The translations under genes were made by a program, and so were the position numbers. A model generated the notes under the pieces. It did no database searches. It saw nothing but the letters and a program-made list of their open reading frames with translations, and was not told where the DNA came from. From NCBI RefSeq assembly GCF_019396355.1, contig NZ_JAHKRK010000008.1, forward strand, positions 1 to 64,000: a stretch of 64,000 nucleotides of DNA, given 5' to 3'. Positions 18,425 to 27,548 of the stretch are shown piece after piece; position 1 is the first letter of the stretch; each line of letters opens with the position of its first letter. Origin of the DNA: Pseudonocardia nigra. GTDB taxonomy: Bacteria > Actinomycetota > Actinomycetes > Mycobacteriales > Pseudonocardiaceae.

Positions 18425-19084
18425 GTGCAGGTGTTGGTGGTCGAGGACGACGAGGGCGTCGCCGCGGCGGTGGTCGAAGCGCTCGGGGCACACGGGCACG
18501 TCGTCACGCACGTGTCCCGCGCCGCTGAGGCCTGGACCCGGGTCCGCGACGCGGACCTGGTGCTGCTCGACCTCGGCCTGCCCGACGCCGACGGGCTCGA
18601 CGTGCTGCGGCGGATCCGCCGGATTGCCGACACCCCCGTGCTCGTGCTCACCGCGCGCGGCAGCGAGCGGGACGTGGTGCGCGGGCTCCGGCTGGGCGCC
18701 GACGACTACCTGGTGAAACCGGTGCGGCTGCAGGAGCTGCTCGCCCGCGTGGAGACAGTGACGCGCCGGGCCCGGGCCGCGGAACCCGCGGCCTCCGACG
18801 TCGTCGCGATCGACGACCTGCGCGTGGACCTCGTGGCGCGGCGCGCCACGGTCGCCGACCGGGAGGTGCCGCTCACCGCGAAGGAGTTCGACATCCTCAC
18901 CGTGCTGGCCCGCAGGCCGGGCGCCGCGGTGAGCAGGCAACAGCTCCTCGACGAGGTCTGGGGCGACGCCTACCTCGCCGTCTCGCGCTCGCTGGACGTC
19001 CACTTGGCGGCGCTGCGCAGCAAGCTCGGGAGGCCGGGCCTGCTCGCGACGATCCGCGGCTTCGGCTACCGGCTGGGGGACTGA
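18425..19084 (+). CDS. OmpR-family response regulator (TctD-like)
   Basis: 219 residues. The receiver domain (1-115) has acidic pocket Glu7-Asp8-Asp9, phospho-acceptor Asp49 in VLLDLGLPDADG, and the conserved Lys in DDYLVKPVRLQELL. The C-terminal winged helix (about 128-219) ends SLDVHLAALRSKLG, then TIRGFGYRLGD. GTG start at 18425 after a strong GAGGAGG. The kinase follows at once (TGAG then TTG). Pairing with a kinase and a TAXI binding protein suggests control of organic-acid uptake, by analogy with TctDE; the target genes are not visible. Confidence 0.9.
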   Translation: MQVLVVEDDEGVAAAVVEALGAHGHVVTHVSRAAEAWTRVRDADLVLLDLGLPDADGLDVLRRIRRIADTPVLVLTARGSERDVVRGLRLGADDYLVKPVRLQELLARVETVTRRARAAEPAASDVVAIDDLRVDLVARRATVADREVPLTAKEFDILTVLARRPGAAVSRQQLLDEVWGDAYLAVSRSLDVHLAALRSKLGRPGLLATIRGFGYRLGD

Positions 19085-19085
19085 G

Positions 19086-20466
19086 TTGCGCCGCAGGCTG
19101 CTGCTCGTCCTGTCAGCGTTCTCGGTGGTGGCCGTCGCCGGGTTCGCCCTCCCCCTGCTGAGCAGCACGGCGGCCGAGCGGACGCAGGCGTTCGTGCTCG
19201 TGCACACCACCGACCTGGACCGGTTCGCCGCGCTCGCGCAGCAGGCGAGCGGCCCGGACGGGGTGGCAGCGCTGGAGCAGGAGGTCCGGGCGCACCACGA
19301 GGTGTACGGCGAAGGGGTGGTGGTGGTCGACCGTGCGGGCCGCCCGATCGTCGAGGCGGGTCTGCTGGTGGGCGACCCCGGCGTCCCGGCCGCCGTCGAC
19401 GCCGCGCTGCGCAACCAGCCGCCGGTGCGGCCCACCCGGCTCGGGCCGTGGTCGGACGAACCCCTGCTGCTGGGTCGCCCGGTCGGCACAGGCACGCAGG
19501 TCGGCGGGGCCGTCGTGCTGCGCGCCGAGCCCGCGGCGGCCGCCGCCGACATCGCCACGTACTGGGCGCTGATCCTGCTCGGGGCGCTGGCCGCCGCGGC
19601 CGCCTGCACGGCACTCGCGCTCTCGCTCGCCCGATGGGTGCTGCGTCCGGTCCGGGAGCTCGCCGGCGGCGTCCGGACCGTGACCGAGGGGCACCCCGGC
19701 GCGCACGTCTCCCCGCGCGCCGGGCCGGTGGAGCTGCGCGAGCTCGCCGTCGCGTTCAACCGGATGACGGACGCGGTCTCGACGAGCGCCGAGCAGCAGC
19801 GCCGCCTCGTCGCCGACACCTCCCACCAGCTGCGCAACCCGCTGGCCGCGCTGCGCCTGCGCGTGGACACCCTCGACGCCCACGTCGGCGACGGCGGCCG
19901 GAAGGCCTACGGCTCCACCGTCGCCGAGGTCGACCGGCTCGAAGCGCTCCTGGACGGCCTGCTCGACCTCGCCACCGCCGAGAGCCGCGCCACCGACCTC
20001 GCAGCGGGCGGCGAGCCCGCCGGGCGCACCGACCTCGCCGCCGTGATGGCCGAGCGGGTGGACGGGTGGCGGCCGGTCGCCGAGCGGGCCGGCGTACGGC
20101 TGTGCGACGACACCGGCGGCGAGCCGATCGACGTGGCCTGTTCGTCGTCCGAGCTGGAGCAGGTGCTCGACGTCCTCATCGACAACGCGGTCAAGCACAC
20201 CCCGGAGGGCACCACGGTGCGGGTGCGACCCGAGCGGCGCGGCGACTCGGCGGTGCTCGAGGTGCGCGACGACGGCGTTGCCCCCGGCCGACCTGCGGCG
20301 GGCGACCGAGCGGTTCTGGCGGGCGTCGCGCCGGGACGTGCGCGGCTCCGGGTTGGGCCTGGCGATCGCCGAGCAGCTGGTGCGGGCCAACGGGGGCGCG
20401 ATGCGGCTGGCGTCGCCACCCGGGGGCGGGTTCGTGGTCACCGTCGACCTGCCGGTGGTGGCGTGA
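19086..20466 (+). pseudogene. Sensor histidine kinase, frameshifted in ATP-binding domain
   Basis: TTG start directly after the regulator stop. Residues 1-30 and about 158-180 are membrane spans around an extracytoplasmic sensor of about 125 residues. A HAMP region follows, then the H-box VADTSHQLRNPLAALRLRV with His247 and the N-box LDVLIDNAVKHTPEGT. The frame is lost at about 20277, right after VRDDG. The remaining G2 box GSGLGLAIAEQLVRANGG and the end VVTVDLPVVA lie in the +1 frame and stop at 20466. Compared with a usual DDGxGLPP, 2 or 5 nt are missing. Both halves are otherwise intact, so the lesion is recent or a sequence error. Confidence 0.85.
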
Positions 20467-21395
20467 ACGTCTCGCGGCGCACCCTCCTGCGCGCTCTCGC
20501 CGCCGTCCCGCTCGCCGCCGGGTGCGCCGTGGGCGAACCGGCCGAACCGCTCGTGCTCGCGGCGGGCGAGCCGGGCGGGTTCTACGTCGAGTTCGGCGAG
20601 CTGCTCGCGCAGCAGTTGCGCGCGGCCGGAATCCCGGCGGAGGTGACGGGCACCGGCGGCAGCGTCGACAACGTGGCGCACGTGGCAGGCGGCAGTGCCG
20701 CGGTCGGACTGTCGCTCACCGACATCGCGCTGGCGGCCCGGGCCGGCGAACCGCCGTTCCCCGCGCCGGTGCCGCTGCTCGCGATCGGGCGCGTCTACGA
20801 GAACTACATGCAGCTGGTGGTGCGCGCCGAGGACCCGATCACCGAGGTCGCCGACCTGGCGGGCCGTCCGATCTCGCTGGGCGCCGTCGGGTCGGGCGCC
20901 GCGGTCTTCGGCGACCGGCTGCTCGCCGTCGCCGGCGTCGCGGCGCGGGTGACCCGGCGTCCGCTGCGCGACGCCGTCGCCGCACTGGCCGACGGGCGCG
21001 CCGACGCACTGCTCTGGTCGGGCGGGGTCCCCACCCCGGGGCTCGCGGAGCTCGCGGCCCTGCGGCCCATCCGGCTCCTCCCGCTCGACGCGCACCTGGC
21101 GGGGCTGCGGGCCCGGCACGGCGGCGCCTACGGTCCGGTGACGGTGCCCGCCGGCGCCTACGGGACCGCACGGCCGGTGCCGACGGTCGGCGTCGCGAAC
21201 CTGCTCGTCTGCGGACCCACCCTGCCCGCCGCGGTGGCCGCAGCGGTGGCCCGCACCCTCGTCGGCGCGGCCCCCGCGCTCGTGCCGGCATCGGCGCTGG
21301 GCACCCAGTACCTCGACCAGCGGTCGCTGATCGGGACGGGCGACGTGCCGCTGCACCCGGGCGCGGCGGCCGCGTACCGCGACCTGCACGGATGA
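20463..21395 (+). CDS. TAXI-family TRAP-type solute-binding lipoprotein
   Basis: 310 residues. The GTG at 20463 overlaps the kinase stop (read in its corrected frame) as GTGA. The N-terminus NVSRRTLLRALAAVPLAAGC is a twin-Arg/lipoprotein signal with lipobox Cys21. The mature part follows the TAXI pattern: LVLAAGEPGGFYVEFGELLA, TGTGGSVDNVAHVAGG, and later GRPISLGAVGSGAAVFGDRLL. TAXI proteins bind small carboxylates for TRAP transporters. No TRAP membrane subunits (DctQM) are nearby, so it may serve as a sensor partner of the adjacent two-component system. Because of the kinase frameshift, one long open frame spans kinase and lipoprotein; that is not a real fusion. Confidence 0.85.
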   Translation: MNVSRRTLLRALAAVPLAAGCAVGEPAEPLVLAAGEPGGFYVEFGELLAQQLRAAGIPAEVTGTGGSVDNVAHVAGGSAAVGLSLTDIALAARAGEPPFPAPVPLLAIGRVYENYMQLVVRAEDPITEVADLAGRPISLGAVGSGAAVFGDRLLAVAGVAARVTRRPLRDAVAALADGRADALLWSGGVPTPGLAELAALRPIRLLPLDAHLAGLRARHGGAYGPVTVPAGAYGTARPVPTVGVANLLVCGPTLPAAVAAAVARTLVGAAPALVPASALGTQYLDQRSLIGTGDVPLHPGAAAAYRDLHG

Positions 21396-21522
21396 ACCGC
21401 CCGCAGCGCGCCCGGGGCTTCGCCCTAAGCGACCGTAAAGATCCGCCGTCACCGCTGGCCCCCGGCCGCGGCCGCGCCTACGTTTCGTCCCGCAACTCCG
21501 GCGCGACGAGGAGCGGGAGCTC

Positions 21523-22849
21523 ATGACCACATCGGACACCGCAGCACAGACACCACCCACCGGGCTCGGCGGCAAGGTCCGCCGCGTCGGGCCGGGGCTG
21601 CTCGCCGCGGCCACCGGCGTCGGCGCGGGCGACCTGGTGGCCACCATGATCGCCGGCGCCCAGTTCGGCACGGTCCTGCTCTGGGCGGCCGTCCTGGGCA
21701 CCGTACTCAAGCTCGCCCTCGCCGAGGGTGTCGGACGCTGGCACCTCATGTCGGGTGCCACCCTGCTCGACGGCTGGCGCCGGCTGGGCTACTGGGCAAC
21801 CGGGTTCTTCGGCGTCTACATCGTGATCTGGGGCTTCGCCTACGGCGCCACCGCGATGTCCGCCGTCGGGCTGCCCCTCAACGCCCTGTTCCCCGTGCTC
21901 GACGTGCGGTACTGGGGCATGATCGCCGGCGTAGCCGGGCTCGTGCTGGTGTGGGCACAGCGGTACGCGGCGTTCGAGAAGCTGATGGTCGCCCTGACCG
22001 GCGTCATGTTCGTCGCCGTGATCATCACGGCCGCGCTCGTCGGGCCCGATCTGGGCGGTCTCTTCAGCGGCCTGGTCCCGCGGCTGCCCGAGGGCTCCAC
22101 GATCTACGTGCTCGGCCTGGTCGGCGGCGTCGGCGGCACGATCACGCTCGGCGCGTACGGCTACTGGATGCTCGCCAAGGGCTGGCGCGGCACCGGATGG
22201 CTGTCGATGATGCGGCTCGACAACGCCGTCGGGTACGTCCTGACCGGCATCTTCGTGGTCGCGATGCTGGTGGTCGGCGCCGAGATCCTGCTCGGCGAGA
22301 ACATCACCGGTGGCGACCGGGGCCTGCTCACGCTGGGCGACCGGCTCGGCGAGCAGTACGGCGAGTGAGTGGTCGCGGATCGTGTTCCTCGTCGGGTTCT
22401 TCGCCGTCAGCGCCACCTCGCTGCTGGGCGTGTGGAACGGCGTCAGCCTGCTGTTCGCCGACTGGACCCGGATCATCCGGCTGCCGCACGGCACGAAGGC
22501 GGCGATCGGCGGAACCGGCGAGGCCGGCCCGGCGAAGAGCATCGACGAGCACGCCTACGAGGCCAGTGCAGCCGAGCGCAGCCCCGCCTTCCGCGGCTAC
22601 GTCCTCTGGCTGACGATCCCGCCGATGGCGCTGCTGTTCCTCGACCGCCCGTTCGCCGTCACGCTCGTCTACGGCGTGCTCGGTGCAGCCTTCATGCCGT
22701 TCCTCGGTGGCACGCTGCTGTACCTGCTCAACGCGAAGCGGTTCCTGCGCGAGGGCCGCTCGGGGTGGCTGTCGAACATCCTGCTGGCCGCTGCCGCCCT
22801 GCTGTTCCTCGTGCTGCTCGTGTTCGACCTGATGGAGCGGTTCGGCTGA
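21523..22849 (+). pseudogene. Nramp-family metal transporter, broken by 4-nt duplication
   Basis: ATG at 21523. The first 281 codons give about seven membrane spans and end at a TGA at 22366-22368. The remaining spans (WSRIVFLVGFFAVSATSLLG to FLVLLVFDLMERFG) lie in the next frame and stop at 22849. The junction reads GGC GAGT GAGT GGT: removing one GAGT restores an uninterrupted protein of about 440 residues, the normal Nramp size. The TM1 motif is not the canonical DPGN (it reads ATGVGAGDLVATMIAG) and TM6 lacks MPH (GGTITLGAYGYW). This places it in a non-canonical Nramp-related group whose ion is uncertain. Confidence 0.85.
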
Positions 22850-22889
22850 GGCTCCGTCACTTCGGGGAGCTACCGCCTCCTGAACGGAC

Positions 22890-22955
22890 GGCACACACCC
22901 TCCGTCGGCGGCACACACGGTCGACGGTGTGTGCCGCCTCCCGTGGCTGTGTGCC
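22890..22955. repeat. GTCGAC-centred ladder element, copy B (20-nt period)
   Basis: Arms GGCACACA at 22890-22897 and 22910-22917, core CGGTCGACGG at 22918-22927, inverted arms TGTGTGCC at 22928-22935 and 22948-22955. All arm-to-arm spacers are exactly 12 nt. The inner arms form a 12-bp stem (GGCGGCACACAC/GTGTGTGCCGCC), so it could also terminate the convergent Nramp and DUF5134 genes that flank it. The geometry matches copies A and C although the arm sequence differs. Confidence 0.7.
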
Positions 22956-22979
22956 GTGGGCTCGGGCTGCGTGGCGGGG

Positions 22980-23525
22980 TCAGACCATCCCCAGCAGCAT
23001 GACCGCCATCGCCACGGCCATCACCAGGTGGGCCGCCGCGGCGGCCTGCGGCGCCCGCAGCGCAAGCACGGACGTGCGCAGGCCGACCGCCGGCGCGCCG
23101 GCGCCGTCCGGAGCCGCCGGGAGGGACCGGCAGCGATCGGCACAGCGCAGCGCGTGCCAGGCGAAGTAGCCGGTGAGCGCGATCGCCACGACCGAGGCGA
23201 TGCCCGTGGCGGCGTGGGTGTGGCCGGCGGCCAGCATGAAGAGCATCGCGGCGCTGCCGATCACGTGGTGGCCGGCCTCCCCGTGCAGGCCCCCGCCGCG
23301 CACCACGAGCGCCCCGAACCAGGCGGCGGACAGGACGAACGCGCCCGTCCACACCGGCTGCGGCAACGGGTCGTCGAGCGGGGAGAACATCGCGGCCATC
23401 CCGAGGGCCATGACCGCGGACGAGACCTCCACGGCGACGTCGCGACGCAGCAGCGCCACGCGCAGCACGTGCAGCGGGGCCAGGGCGAGGCAGACCACCG
23501 CCAGCGCGCCGTTCACCCAGGTCAT
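22980..23525 (-). CDS. DUF5134-type integral membrane protein
   Basis: 181 residues, ATG at 23525. About six hydrophobic segments, starting VNGALAVVCLALAPLHVLRV and ending AHLVMAVAMAVMLLGMV. Several Met and His residues lie in or near the membrane (VMALGMAAMF, AGHTHAATG, HGEAGHHVIGSAAMLFML), as in actinobacterial DUF5134 proteins found near copper genes. Function unknown. It lies on the same strand downstream of the multicopper oxidase, which supports a copper link by context only. Confidence 0.75.
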   Translation of the reverse strand: MTWVNGALAVVCLALAPLHVLRVALLRRDVAVEVSSAVMALGMAAMFSPLDDPLPQPVWTGAFVLSAAWFGALVVRGGGLHGEAGHHVIGSAAMLFMLAAGHTHAATGIASVVAIALTGYFAWHALRCADRCRSLPAAPDGAGAPAVGLRTSVLALRAPQAAAAAHLVMAVAMAVMLLGMV

Positions 23526-23638
23526 CCGCGTCCCCTCCGCACCCCTCGGCGGGCAGCTGATCCACGGGAACGATAACCACCGCTGCGGCCCGCGCAACCG
23601 GATCGGTCCCAGCTCACGACGGATCTCCGCAGGGATCG

Positions 23639-25191
23639 TCACACCGTGCGGATGGTCGCCATCATCGCCATGTCCTCGTGCTCGAGATTGTGGCAGTGCA
23701 TGACGAACTTCCCGGTGTAGTCGCTGAACCGCATCGCGACGTCCACCACCTCCGCAGGCCGGACGTCGACCGTGTCCTTCCACCCGGCGTCGAACGGGCC
23801 AGGCGGACGGCCGTTGCGGGACAGCACCTGGAACGGGTCGAGGTGCACGTGGACCGGATGGTGGACGTCGGTGACGAACCGCCAGATCTCGGTCTCCCCC
23901 AGCGGGATGTCGGCGAGGGAGGCGTCGGGGTCGAAGGAGGTGCCGTTGATCGTCCAGCCGCTGTGGTCGCCGACGGCGCCGCGGGTGAAGTCGAAGGTGC
24001 GCACGGTCGCGCCCGGAGCCGGCACCAGTGGCTCCACCTCCGAAAGCCGGTCGGGCACCCGGCTGTCGTCGGCGGCGGCGCGGACCACGCGGAACCGCAT
24101 GACGTCGGCGGCGCGTCCGGTGCCCAGCCCGTTGACCATCGTGACCTCGGCGCCCACCGGCAGCACGGAGAAGTCGACGAACACGTCGAACCGCTCGGCC
24201 GGCGCCATCTCGATCGCCTGGTGCGTCACGGGCGCGGCGAGCAGGCCGCCGTCGGCGCCGATCTGCACCAGGGGCAGGTCGGGACCGCCGGGCACGGTCA
24301 GGGCGATCCGGAAGCGCCGGGCGTTGGCGGCGTTGAGCAGCCGCAGCCGGTAGCACGCCGCGTCGACCTCGTGCACCGGCCAGGGCGCGCCGTTGACCAG
24401 CACGACGTCGCCGAGCACGCCCTCCATCCACTCGTCCTCCACGCCGGGGAGCGAACGCATCCCCTGGTCCAGCGCGGGTAGGCGAACGACCCGTCCTCGG
24501 CGAACGACCGGTCGCAGATCATCAGCGGCAGCTCGCGCTCGCCGCGGGGCAGCGGAAGCGCGTCCTCGACGTCGTCGCGCACCAGGTGGAACCCGGCGAG
24601 CCCGCGGTAGACGGCCGGGCCGGTGAAGTCCATCCGGTGGTCGTGGTACCAGAGCGTTGCCGCGCGCTGCTCCATCGGATAGCGGTAGTCGTGCTCGCCT
24701 GCCGACACGTCGCCGAGCATCCCGTGGTGCCCGCTCCAGTTGCGGGTGTCGCCCACCGGCAGCACCAGGTCCAGCGGCCAGCCGTCGTGCTCGGCGGGCG
24801 TGTGCCCGCCGTGCAGGTGGACGACGGTGGGCACCGGCAGCTCATTGCGGTGCCGGACGACCACCGGGCGGCCGCGCCGGGTCTCGATCGTCGGACCGGG
24901 GAAGATCCCGTCGTAGCCGAGGATCGGCGTACGCATCCCTGGCAGGATCTCCGCCTGCGCCACCCGCTGCGTCACCTGGTAGAGCTCCGCCCCGGTCGGA
25001 TCGGTGCCTACCGGGCGGGCCACGGGCGGCACCGGCAGCGGCACCCGGAACGCCTCGGGCAGCGGCACCCTGCTGACGAGCTGCTCCCCGGTCTGCCCGG
25101 CGGCACCGCCGAGGCTGCAGCCGGCCAGCGCCGCACCGGCGGCCGCACCGTCGAGCAGCCCCAGGAACGCCCGTCGCGACACCGGGCTCAT
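23639..25191 (-). pseudogene. Multicopper oxidase, 1-nt frameshift
   Basis: Twin-arginine-like signal at the start (VSRRAFLGLLDGAAAGAAL, then AGC). All four copper-ligand motifs of a laccase/CueO/bilirubin-oxidase-type enzyme are present across the two frames: HLHGGHTPAEHDGWP, TLWYHDHR, HPVHVHLDPFQV and FVMHCHNLEHEDMAMM. The frame breaks near 24470-24480. GAFAYP-like coding (DGSFAYP) should continue ALDQGMRSLPGVEDE, and restoring one C in the TACCCG region joins them, so a single base is missing. The restored protein is about 517 residues. The start is ATG at 25191. Either an inactivated copper oxidase or a single-base sequence error. Confidence 0.88.
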
Positions 25192-25309
25192 CGCACGGCC
25201 TCGCTGTGCTTACCCACCCCGCCGGCTCCGCAGGCTCCGCCAGCTGCCGTCCCCGGGTGCTCGGCCGGCGCGCGCAGGCGCTGCAACACCGACTCGCTCG
25301 CAAGCTCGC

Positions 25310-25726
25310 TCATCGCGCACCGCCCCGCGGGCGTGCGGCCGAGGGGCTCCACGCCCAGATGGCCAGCAGCACCGACGCCGTCACGATCGCCACCCCCAGC
25401 GGGACGTGCAGCTGAAGCTGCCGGGCGTACCCCATCCCGATCTGGAACCCGTCCGCGAGGAACAGCAGCACCGCGACCGGCACCACCCACACGCGCCCGC
25501 GCCCGCCGACCACGTAGGCCAGCGTCGCCGCGATCACGAACATCGCGACCAGCGCGAGCAGCGAGCCGATGAGCCCGTGCGCCGCGATCGCGTCGACGTC
25601 ACCGGTGAGGAACATGCCCGCCAGCACCGGCTGGGCGAGCACGGCACCGAGGTGCACGGTGATGACGAGCCGCAACAGCCACAGGGAAACCCGGGGGCGG
25701 CGGGCAACCGCAACCGGCCGAATCAT
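25310..25726 (-). CDS. Small integral membrane protein upstream of multicopper oxidase
   Basis: 138 residues from the ATG at 25726 (a GTG at 25738 is an alternative). Four predicted spans: VSLWLLRLVITVHLGAVLAQ, LIGSLLALVAMFVIAATLAY, VWVVPVAVLLFLADGFQI, VPLGVAIVTASVLLAIWAW. It has His, Met and Trp residues near membrane faces, but I see no signature of a named family. It is on the same strand and 118 nt upstream of the oxidase, so possibly cotranscribed. Divergent from the PadR gene. Confidence 0.7.
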   Translation of the reverse strand: MIRPVAVARRPRVSLWLLRLVITVHLGAVLAQPVLAGMFLTGDVDAIAAHGLIGSLLALVAMFVIAATLAYVVGGRGRVWVVPVAVLLFLADGFQIGMGYARQLQLHVPLGVAIVTASVLLAIWAWSPSAARPRGGAR

Positions 25727-25751
25727 CGTGTCCACGCACCGGACGCTATAC

Positions 25752-25834
25752 GTAGGCTGCCTACACATGCATCAGGGACATCCCTGATCGAACACCGGAT
25801 GTGGTTGGGCGAGCAGTAGGTAGAGTCCCTACCT
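25752..25834. promoter_or_regulatory. Three inverted repeats upstream of PadR gene
   Basis: GTAGG-CTG-CCTAC at 25752-25764; ATCAGGGACATCCCTGAT (8-bp arms) at 25771-25788; AGGTAG-N5-CTACCT at 25818-25834, ending right at the GTG start. The first and third share a GTAGG/CCTAC core, a plausible PadR autoregulatory operator. They also cover the divergent promoter of the membrane protein on the minus strand. Confidence 0.6.
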
Positions 25835-26167
25835 GTGCGACCCGACGCCGTCCGCGGCCATCTCGACGGGCTGATCCTCGCGGTTCTCGAGGACGGCCCC
25901 CGGCACGGCTACGCGATCATCGAAGCGCTCCAGGCCCGCAGCGGCGGCGCGCTCGACCTGCCGACCGGCACCGTCTATCCCGCGCTGCGCCGGCTGGAGC
26001 GCGCGGCGCTGCTCTCCGGGGCGTGGAGCACCGTCGGCGGGCGGGAACGCCGCACCTACTCGCTCACCCGGGCAGGGCGGCACGCGCTGGCGCGGCAGCG
26101 CGCGGAGTGGCACGAGTTCAGCGCGGTCATGGAGTCGGTCCTGCGACCCGCGGGGGGCGTGGCATGA
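25835..26167 (+). CDS. PadR-family transcriptional regulator
   Basis: 110 residues, GTG start. Classic short PadR (subfamily 2) winged helix: GLILAVLEDGPRHGYAIIEA, LDLPTGTVYPALRRLERAAL, then the wing RERRTYSLTRAGRHALARQR. It binds DNA as a dimer and is usually released by small ligands. It is coupled by ATGA overlap to the membrane protein downstream, a very common pair in actinomycetes. Confidence 0.9.
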   Translation: MRPDAVRGHLDGLILAVLEDGPRHGYAIIEALQARSGGALDLPTGTVYPALRRLERAALLSGAWSTVGGRERRTYSLTRAGRHALARQRAEWHEFSAVMESVLRPAGGVA

Positions 26168-26829
26168 GGACCGTCGACCCGGTCGCCGACCACATCGCCG
26201 AGCTGGAGCGCTCCCTGCGCGGTCCGGCCCGGGCCCGCCGCAGCATGATCGCCGAGGCCAGGGCGGGGCTGGAGGACGCCGCCGACGCCTACCGGGAGTG
26301 CGGGCTGGACGCCGCGCGTGCCGCCGCCAGAGCGGTACGGGACTTCGGCGGCATCCCCGAGGTCGCCCCGCAGTTCCAGGAGGAGCTCACCGCGCGCCAG
26401 GGCAGGCGGAACGCGCTGCTGCTCGCCGTGGTGTTCCCCGCGATGCTGTTCGGCTGGGACCTGCTGGCGTCGAGCGGAATGATCGCGTGGAAGCCGGGCC
26501 CGCCGGCCGTCGCGGTGGTGGTGCTGGCGAAGACGCTGGACGCCGCGGCCGCGCTCGTCGCGGTCGCGGCGCTCGTCCTACTGGCGGCGACGTTCCGCCG
26601 CACCATGTCACCGCGCCGCGTCACGGCCGCGGTCGGTCTCACAGGAATGGTGGGGAGTGCGGTCTGCAGCGTCACGTGCATGGCGATGAACCTGGTGGAC
26701 CCCCGCGCCACCGTGGAGTCGTTCGTGGCGAGCCCGGTGGCCCTGGCCGTGTTCGCGGGCTCCATGGGGGTCGTCACCGTCGTCGTCCGTGCGGCGGTGC
26801 GGACGCTGCGCGTGGCGCGGTGGGGCTGA
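26164..26829 (+). CDS. Membrane protein with permease-prefix/HAAS-type N-terminus
   Basis: 221 residues. The N-terminal cytoplasmic helical domain (DPVADHIAELERSLRGPARA, MIAEARAGLEDAADAYRECG, AAARAVRDFGGIPEVAPQFQ) is the type found partnered with PadR regulators. It is followed by four membrane spans (ALLLAVVFPAMLFGWDLLAS to VALAVFAGSMGVVTVVVRA). ATG overlaps the PadR stop. Probably a membrane protein whose expression the PadR protein controls; molecular function unknown. Confidence 0.8.
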   Translation: MRTVDPVADHIAELERSLRGPARARRSMIAEARAGLEDAADAYRECGLDAARAAARAVRDFGGIPEVAPQFQEELTARQGRRNALLLAVVFPAMLFGWDLLASSGMIAWKPGPPAVAVVVLAKTLDAAAALVAVAALVLLAATFRRTMSPRRVTAAVGLTGMVGSAVCSVTCMAMNLVDPRATVESFVASPVALAVFAGSMGVVTVVVRAAVRTLRVARWG

Positions 26830-26857
26830 GCGGGGCGGCCATCGGTCCTGCGTCGGC

Positions 26858-27265
26858 TCAGACGAGCGAGCGCACGCGCAGGTCGGGTAGCGCAGCGGCG
26901 AGCACGTCGAAGTCGCGGTCGCAGTGCACCAGGGTGGCGCCGGAGCGGATCGCGGCGGCCGCGATCAGGCAGTCGACGATGGACCGGACCGTGTGGCCCC
27001 GGCTGCGAACGGCCCGGAACGCGGCAGCGGCGTCCCGGAAGTCGAGGTGAGGGTCCAGGGGGAGCGTCCGGAGCCCGCTCGTGAGCTTCTCCACCTGGTC
27101 TAGGGCCCGGCCGGGCGGCACACCGGCGAGCAGCTCCATGACGACGGGCTCGGTGACGGCGACCGCGGCCGGTTCCTCATGGAGGAGACGCCGGACCTCG
27201 AGGTTCGCCCGAGAGCCCGTCCGCCGCAGGTACTCCACCCACGCGGACGTGTCGATCAGATCCAC
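26858..27265 (-). CDS. vapC: VapC-type PIN-domain toxin
   Basis: 135-residue PIN-domain ribonuclease. The four acidic metal ligands are visible: Asp5 in [11 protein letters not shown], Glu44 in [10 protein letters not shown], Asp98 in [11 protein letters not shown], and Asp116 in [10 protein letters not shown]. It cleaves RNA, commonly tRNA, when free of antitoxin. Start GTG at 27265, overlapping the antitoxin gene by 10 nt. Full length, apparently functional. Confidence 0.93.
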   Translation of the reverse strand: MDLIDTSAWVEYLRRTGSRANLEVRRLLHEEPAAVAVTEPVVMELLAGVPPGRALDQVEKLTSGLRTLPLDPHLDFRDAAAAFRAVRSRGHTVRSIVDCLIAAAAIRSGATLVHCDRDFDVLAAALPDLRVRSLV

Positions 27266-27483
27266 CGGCGACCCGTCGAGTCGACGATCGTGGAGCCGCG
27301 CATCGCGTCCAGGTCGCCCTCCCAGCCGATGCCCTCGAGGCTCTTCAGGAACTCGACGGACAGGCGCGGGCCGACCAGCCGCCGCAGCGCCAGGTCGACC
27401 GCTTCCTTCTTCGTCTTCAGGCCGTACTTGCGCATGGCCTCTGCCACGAGCTCATCGTCGATGTCGATGTTGGTGCGCCCCAT
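27256..27483 (-). CDS. vapB: VapB-family antitoxin
   Basis: 75 residues from the ATG at 27483. The N-terminal ribbon-helix-helix-like strand [20 protein letters not shown] and [15 protein letters not shown] is typical of the VapB type that pairs with this VapC group. The C-terminal [15 protein letters not shown] is the toxin-binding tail. Antitoxin precedes toxin with overlap, giving a standard autoregulated operon. A T-rich stretch immediately upstream (GTGTATTTTTGGTGC) may hold the -10 region. Confidence 0.92.
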   Translation of the reverse strand: MGRTNIDIDDELVAEAMRKYGLKTKKEAVDLALRRLVGPRLSVEFLKSLEGIGWEGDLDAMRGSTIVDSTGRRWI

Positions 27484-27548
27484 GCACCAAAAATACACCG
27501 CCCCGAACGTCGACCGGTTCTGTCAGGAATCGGGCTCACGCTGCGCAT

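Noticed and set aside
20270-20285. Programmed frameshift in the histidine kinase
   Set aside because: No slippery heptamer or stimulatory structure is evident; missing bases relative to the usual DDGxGLPP are simpler.
19086-21395. Kinase-TAXI fusion protein of 769 residues
   Set aside because: The joined frame arises from the kinase frameshift; the segment between about 20280 and 20460 is out of frame and Arg/Gly-rich, and the lipoprotein has its own start and signal peptide.
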